In this document: in pieces, positions 59,209-64,000 of the stretch | How the letters are laid out: each line of letters begins with the position of its first letter | How positions within the stretch are numbered: the stretch's first letter is position 1 | Source of the DNA: Diplocarpon mali | Lineage: Eukaryota; Ascomycota; Leotiomycetes; Helotiales; Drepanopezizaceae | NCBI GenBank assembly: GCA_024741835.1 | Contig: JAENRP010000123.1 | Location: forward strand, 54,986-118,985 | Reading direction: 5' to 3' | Length of the DNA stretch: 64,000 bases | The notes under the pieces: model-generated | The model's input: the letters and a program-made list of their open reading frames with translations, nothing else | The model's database searches: none | Told to the model about the DNA's origin: nothing | Position numbers and translations under genes: made by a program

Positions 59209-59650
59209 GTGCTTTCTTGTAGCTTGGGTGATATCTATGGTGATTGTAGTGGTTGTGATATCAGACTATAGGTCTAGTTCTAGTATTAGATTCAAGTGCT
59301 TTCTTGTGACTTGAATAATATCTATGATTATAGTGATTGCAATATCAGACTATAGGTCTAGTTCTAGTACTAGATTAAAGTGCTTTCTTCTTGCAACTTG
59401 AGTAATATCTATAACAATTATTTTAATTGTATTATCAGACTATAGGTCAAGTTCCAAGACTAGATTAACGTGATTTTCTCTTTGCCAACTCGAATGATAT
59501 CCATGATAATTACAGTAATTGTCATGTCAGACTATAGGTCTGGTCCTAGTGCTAGACTAGAGTGCTGCTCCTACCCAGCAACTTGAGATTCACTATCGAG
59601 ACGGTGATTATGATATCGCCCATTACAAGTCTGGTTCTGGCGTGGAAACT
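59209..59650. repeat. diverged minisatellite, five units of about 84-92 bp
   Basis: Units start at 59209, 59296, 59380, 59470 and 59562, each with GTG followed by a CT/TT-rich stretch. Each continues with (A)ACTTGAGTAATATCTAT, a variable A/T/G segment, then ATATCAGACTATAGGTCTAG and TTCTAGTACTAGATTA. The block ATCAGACTATAGGTC is nearly invariant in the first three units and shifts to TGTCAGACTATAGGTC in the fourth. The fifth unit is the most diverged and runs up to the stop codon of the dehydratase gene. Confidence 0.85.
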
Positions 59651-59660
59651 CCTGCGATGT

Positions 59661-60400
59661 CTACACCACGACCTCAACGGCATCCACCGCAGACACCGTC
59701 ACCACAACACCATCCTTGGACGCACCCCCCCCCTCCGCAGCGGGCGCCACCGCCTCCGCGTACATGCCCTGGAAGACCTTCTCAAACTCGTGCTCGCTCC
59801 ACCTCACCGTCGGGCGCAGGCCGGCAAACTTCCACACGCCGTCGACGCGCGTGTAGAAGTGCACGTTGGAGGCGTGGACGTGGCCCTTCAGCCGGACGGT
59901 CTGCCGGTCGGGGCCGGTGTAGAGCTGGTGCGCGGCGCGGATCTGGTGGTGGCCGACGATCTGGGTGTCGGAGATGCGCTCGTAGTAGTGGGCGCCGAGC
60001 AGGTGCTGCGTCTGGAGGCACGGGTTGCCCAGGAACCGCTCGCTCGTCACCATGCGCACGAAGTCGCCGGCCGACAGCTGGGGCCACAGGCACGGCTTGC
60101 CGATGCTGGTGTAGTCGACGTGCAGCGTGGGAGCGAGGATGCTCCTCAGACGGTCCCAGTCCTGCGAGAGGCATCAGCGGGGAATGTGCTTGGTCTTCGG
60201 GGGCATGTTTACCTTGGCGTCGTAGCTGTCTGCCCAGTCGAACACAAGTGATTGCAGAACCGCGTAATCTGTCGTCGTGCTTTGTCAGAGCAGGGAGAGA
60301 AGATCTCGAGAGGTCGCCTACCTTCGAAGGAGATTTTCTTCTTGCTCTGCCAGAGTCCCGAGGGGGCCTGCGTCTCGCGTGAGACGGTAGATCGAGACAT
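59661..60400 (-). CDS. SCD1: scytalone dehydratase
   Basis: The enzyme dehydrates scytalone to 1,3,8-trihydroxynaphthalene, and vermelone to 1,8-DHN. Three exons (60400-60322, 60268-60213, 60161-59661) give 211 residues. Family residues known from the Magnaporthe structure are visible: ADSYD (Tyr30/Asp31 region) formed by exon 2, VDYTSI (Tyr50), QTQHLLG (His85), GHHQIRAAH (His110 region) and HASNVHFYTRV with Asn131. The family C-terminal helix region is WKFAGLRP. The protein is longer than the usual ~170-180 residues. It has an N-terminal basic extension (MSRSTVSRETQAPSGLWQSK) and an Ala/Gly/Val-rich C-terminal tail ending DAVEVVV. The tail borders the minisatellite, so part of it may be recent. 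The gene is divergent from the reductase gene. Confidence 0.95.
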
Positions 60401-61386
60401 CGTGAGGTGGCGAGAGGCCGGATTCTTCGGGCCGGATTCACAGATGAGAATTGACAATCCGGCTCTATCGCGGGGGGCCGGTGATTCGGGGAGGGACAGT
60501 CGTTGTCTCTGCGAAGAGGCGGATAATGTAGAGTATGTATGTCGCGTGTCACCTGATGCTCCGTCCGGACATCAGCAGAATCCATCCGTCGGATCTGCAT
60601 CCCCACGATCTGTGACCGAAGCAAGATAGCCCGGGCTCCTGGGCGCAGCAGAAGGACCATGCAGTCCGAGAACCGCACCGAGATGTGGGAAGGCCGCTCT
60701 GCGGTCGGTCATTCTGTAACCGCCCCAAATCTCATCGCACCATCCGAGTTCTCCAGCCCCCGGTGCGCAAACACGTCTCGGACGGAGGAAGCGAGCTTGT
60801 TGTTGATCTCAGGAGCACGGATGTTGTGGGCTGGTCGCTGGCCGGCGGCCAATCACATCCCCGCCGACGACAACAGAAACAGACGGCGCGAGTGTAGACA
60901 AGCCGCAGAGACGATGGCTGGCCTCAAATCCGAAACAGAAAATGGGTTGCGCGCCGCCTGGATCCCGTCGGCCATCCGACGCGGGCACTGGCCTCGCGCT
61001 CGATCAGATTGTCTGGATCTCCGGACTTGACCTCACGCTGCATCACATCGTGTGGATTTTCCGGACTTGACGTACGGAGATCCGACGCGTTGCTGGGGTT
61101 CGAAGTAGCGGGTGGCCGAAGGAGTAGACGGCGCACAACCATGCGTCCCTCGTGAGCTGGGGGCGTAGCTTTCGTCCGAGAGAGGCTGCGCTCCAGTCCC
61201 AGCAAAAAGGCCAGACCCGGACGCGGCTGAGAGAAGCGCTTCGGGGCGGAGTCCGTTGCCAGATGAAGTCGAGATATAAAGTCGAGACATTCGTGGGAGA
61301 TGGTCTGGTCCGGCTCGCCGTTGCACTGCCCTCCCACGTCTTCACCACCCATTCCCCCATCGACACTTTCAAGCTTCACTCTCACC
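60401..61386. promoter_or_regulatory. shared divergent promoter, SCD1 / THN reductase
   Basis: The 986 nt between the two start codons should serve both melanin genes. Within it a motif is duplicated 40 bp apart: TCCGGACTTGAC at 61020-61031 and 61060-61071, each preceded by a GT(C/G)TGGAT(C/T)T stretch. A TATAAA (61275-61280) lies 107 nt before the reductase ATG, flanked on both sides by GTCGAGA. Confidence 0.6.
61275..61280 (+). promoter_or_regulatory. candidate TATA box of the THN reductase gene
   Basis: TATAAA sits between two direct copies of GTCGAGA (61268-61274 and 61281-61287), followed by a CT-rich leader and a CACC-ATGG start context. Confidence 0.5.
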
Positions 61387-62499
61387 ATGGGTTCAGTCAG
61401 CATCTCATCGCCCGATTACCAGGTACGATGAGCTGTGTCCGCGCGACGCTTGGTGCTTGCAGGGACGGCGGCTTCTCACTGCCGCCCGCTCGCGCAATCC
61501 CCGAATCATATCCAGAACTTCGCGCTGACTCCGGAGTCCAGGTCGGCTCCTTGGAAGGCAAGGTTGCCTTGGTTACCGGGTCTGGTCGTGGCATCGGGCG
61601 CGGAATCGCCTTGTCGCTCGCATCGCGAGGCGCCTCGGTGGTGGTGAACTACGCCAACACCTCCAGCGGCGCCCAAGAGACCGTGGCGCAGATCGAGAAG
61701 CTCGGCAGGAAAGCGTTCGCCATCAAGGCAGATGTCACCAAGCTCGCCGAGGTGCAGCGCCTCTTCACCGAGGCCGTGGCTCACTTCGGCCGCCTCGACA
61801 TCGTCATGTCCAACTCGGGGACGGAAAACTTCCAGCACGCCGACAAGATCACGGAGGAGGAGTACGACTCGGTCTTCAACCTGAACACCAAGGCGCAGTT
61901 CTTCGTCGCGCAGCAGGCCTACATCCACCTGGAGCAGGGCGGGCGGATCATCCTGATGTCCTCGGTGGCTGCGAACCTGTCCGTGCCAAACCATGCGCTC
62001 TACGCTGGCAGCAAGGCCGCGGTGGAGGGCTTCACGAGAAGCTTTGCCGCCGACGTACGTGCTTCCCAGCCCTGGCTTCCCCTGGTGGAGCGGAATCAAT
62101 GCTGACCGCGAGGCCTGGTGCAGTGCGGTCCATCCAAGGCGATCACTGTCAACGCCATTGCGCCCGGCGGAGTGAAGACGGACATGTTTGACAAGTAAGA
62201 GGGCACGCAAACTCTCGCTGTGCTTCCACTAACACGGCGAAGAAACGCATGGCACTACTCTCCTGGGGCGACGCCCGAGTCATCTCCCGAATCCATCGAA
62301 GCCGGGATCGCCAAGATGTGCCCACTCCAACGTTGCGCCGTCCCCGAGGACATTGGCAGAGTGGTGTCCTTCTTGGCCAGCCGAGAGAGTGAATGGATCA
62401 ATGGTATGTGACACTGCTCGGCAGCGCGCGGGAACGATGCTGACTCTTCTGCTCCCTGCAGGCCAAGTGATCAAGTTGAGCGGAGGATCGATCGCATAG
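61387..62499 (+). CDS. THR1: 1,3,8-tri/1,3,6,8-tetra-hydroxynaphthalene reductase (SDR family)
   Basis: This NADPH-dependent short-chain dehydrogenase reduces tetra- or trihydroxynaphthalene to scytalone or vermelone. Five exons (61387-61422, 61542-62054, 62124-62194, 62243-62403, 62462-62499) give 272 residues. Exon 1 encodes only MGSVSISSPDYQ; the 119-nt first intron ends in CTGAC...CCAG, and the join gives VGSLEGKVALVTG. Visible features are the cofactor loop TGSGRGIGRG, the SNSG motif (Asn-Ser-Gly), catalytic Ser in ILMSSVAA, YxxxK in YAGSKAAVEGFTRSF, and NAIAPGGVKTDMF. The C-terminus ends SGGSIA. Magnaporthe reductases are told apart by their last residue (Met for tri-, Ile for tetra-specific enzyme), so this Ala end does not settle which substrate is preferred. 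Exon 3 begins immediately after the Asp codon that closes the SFAAD block. Confidence 0.94.
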
Positions 62500-63275
62500 G
62501 CATCCCTAGGGACTAGGCAGAGGGAGAGAGGCTGGACGTGTCGAGACCAGCAAGAGAGCTGTAAGTAATGCGGGCTGAGGAGCCGACGACGTCGTCGAGA
62601 CTGCATCCATCGATAATACCGCAGCGCAGAGCTCGCAGGATGCTGGTTGAAACAACGCTGTGCAAGTGACTAGTCTGCGCTCACTGATCTGAGATGAAAT
62701 GAAAGCCCGGAGGACCCTTGCGCGAGTGAGCACTGCAACATGTCGATCCCACGGCGTGACCAGCCGAGCGACATGATCATGAGAATGGCGTCTGGAAGCT
62801 TGACCTCGCCGATTCCCGTCTGCTTCTCAACACGCAAGCCCTTTCACCGGACGAGGCTCTGATCATGTCTCGGGATGGATGTTCTTCTGCAGCAGTCATA
62901 CCCTCACACGTAAACAGATTCCCGAGTCACAGGAGAGACGCGTGCCGGCCGCGCCGGTGACTTGCCCTTCTTGACTCCGCCGTCACAGCTCGCTACCCCT
63001 GGTGCCATACGCAATACAGCTTCCAGAGGATCCCCAAACCTGGCGTGGAGCTACTCACCAGCAAGCGGCTCTCGAGCTCCGACTAGATCCCTCGAACTTT
63101 CATGCAACCGCATTGTCCCAAGCACCAGAGGTAGAGAAGTCGACTACGCAAAACAAGCCTTTCCATCAGCAGAGGTAGACAGGTCATCTAGAGACCACCC
63201 TATTCTGCCTATACATCCCATGGAAGCACCACGTACTCGTACCGCCAGTCACACATAGCTCGTGGGACATGGCAG

Positions 63276-63309
<34 letters not shown>

Positions 63310-64000
63310 CAGCGCAACCGAAGCTTACATCTGGCAGCCCCCCAAACCAAGCAGCCACCAAACGCAGCCTTCCAGCCTTCGATCAGCCGCCTCTTCCATC
63401 CAGCCCGAGACTCCGTTCCCAACCCTTGCTATGGCGAGTCAACCTCGGGACTCGACCGGCCTCGTGGTAGCGACATCTCAGCTATCCTCTCAGCCTCCAC
63501 TCTACCGAAAGATCTCGAACAGACATGACGCCGCCACACCCCTCCCTCGAGCGCGGGTCTGCAACGCGCCTGGGCAGCTAGCGAGCTCTGCTCTTCTCTG
63601 ATCCTGGTCTACGGTATCGAGGGCGTAGTTGGCTCTACGTACCCCCAGGCGGCAGAAAGGTGTCGGATGTCCAGGCGCGTCTCTCGGGGTCTGTCTCGGT
63701 CGCTTTTTGTGTTCTTGTTTTGGTTCTGGGCATGGGACCGGCGAGGCCTTTGACGCTAGGTCTTGAGAAGTAAACAAGCTTGGTGTTTTACAAGGGGTGG
63801 AATATGGAGTCGCCTTGGCCTCCCGCCTCTTTTTGCTGCTCTATATTCTTAGTCTGGTTGCGAGATCTTTCCTTTGCGTTTCATCGATTCTTTTCTCTTG
63901 AAGGGTGGAGGGGAAGCTTTATTAGCTTCTCTTTTACTTAATCTCTCCACTTCTCTCTCTTCTCTCTCCTCTCTCCTCTCTCCTCTCTCCTCTCTCCTCT
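62500..64000. other. downstream region, no supported gene; simple repeats
   Basis: Several frames occur but none has a domain. An ATAC tetranucleotide array (about eight units) lies at 63267-63303, and a CT-rich heptamer array (TCTCTCC) begins near 63955 and runs off the window end. A CT-rich tract of this kind could be the leader of a gene beyond 64,000. Confidence 0.5.
63955..64000. repeat. (TCTCTCC)n heptamer array, cut by window end
   Basis: At least five near-perfect CTCTCTC/TCTCTCC units occur up to the last base. Confidence 0.85.

Noticed and set aside
59642..60678. Long frames opposite and beside the scytalone dehydratase exons
   Set aside because: Arg/Pro/Ala-rich shadows of a GC-rich real gene.

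Overview
The window is nuclear DNA of a filamentous ascomycete (Pezizomycotina). Genes are broken by short GT-AG introns of about 45-65 nt. The gene set is fungal: PIS1, a stomatin, an Och1-type GT32 enzyme, a ccg-9-type trehalose synthase, Arp10/11, mitochondrial seryl-tRNA synthetase and a non-reducing polyketide synthase. AT-rich islands carry transposon debris whose lost Trp and Gln codons fit repeat-induced point mutation (RIP). The class within Pezizomycotina cannot be fixed from the sequence alone.

Layout. 1.1-7.1 kb: PIS1 (-), a dienelactone-hydrolase-family enzyme (+) and a stomatin/SPFH protein (-). 7.1-11.4 kb: a sparse stretch with a long TATATGTG microsatellite, an unusual tRNA-Gln(CTG) gene (-) and a small conserved protein (+). 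11.8-14.2 kb: a five-exon SET-domain lysine methyltransferase (-). 14.2-22.4 kb: a gene desert with RIP-degraded Tc1/mariner-type remains. 22.7-28.2 kb: two sugar-active glycosyltransferases (GT32 and trehalose synthase). 31.3-47.1 kb: housekeeping genes, namely a calponin-homology protein, a fungal protein of unknown function, a BTB protein, a GEN1/Yen1 resolvase, Arp10/11 and Dia4. 51.0-62.5 kb: a DHN-melanin cluster.

The melanin cluster holds PKS1 (SAT-KS-AT-PT-ACP-ACP-TE, 2,160 residues by my splice model), scytalone dehydratase and a tri/tetra-hydroxynaphthalene reductase. The last two are divergently transcribed from one roughly 1-kb promoter that contains a duplicated motif. Together they would make the naphthol precursor, reduce it and dehydrate it toward 1,8-dihydroxynaphthalene. 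No cluster regulator and no laccase are visible in the window.

The most unusual object is the tRNA-Gln gene at 10.0-10.2 kb. Besides an ordinary 20-nt intron next to the anticodon, its D-loop is split by a 52-nt insertion that looks like a spliceosomal intron: it starts GTGAGT, has a CTGAT branch-like site and ends TAG. Removing it restores a standard D-arm, and both internal Pol III promoter boxes are intact.
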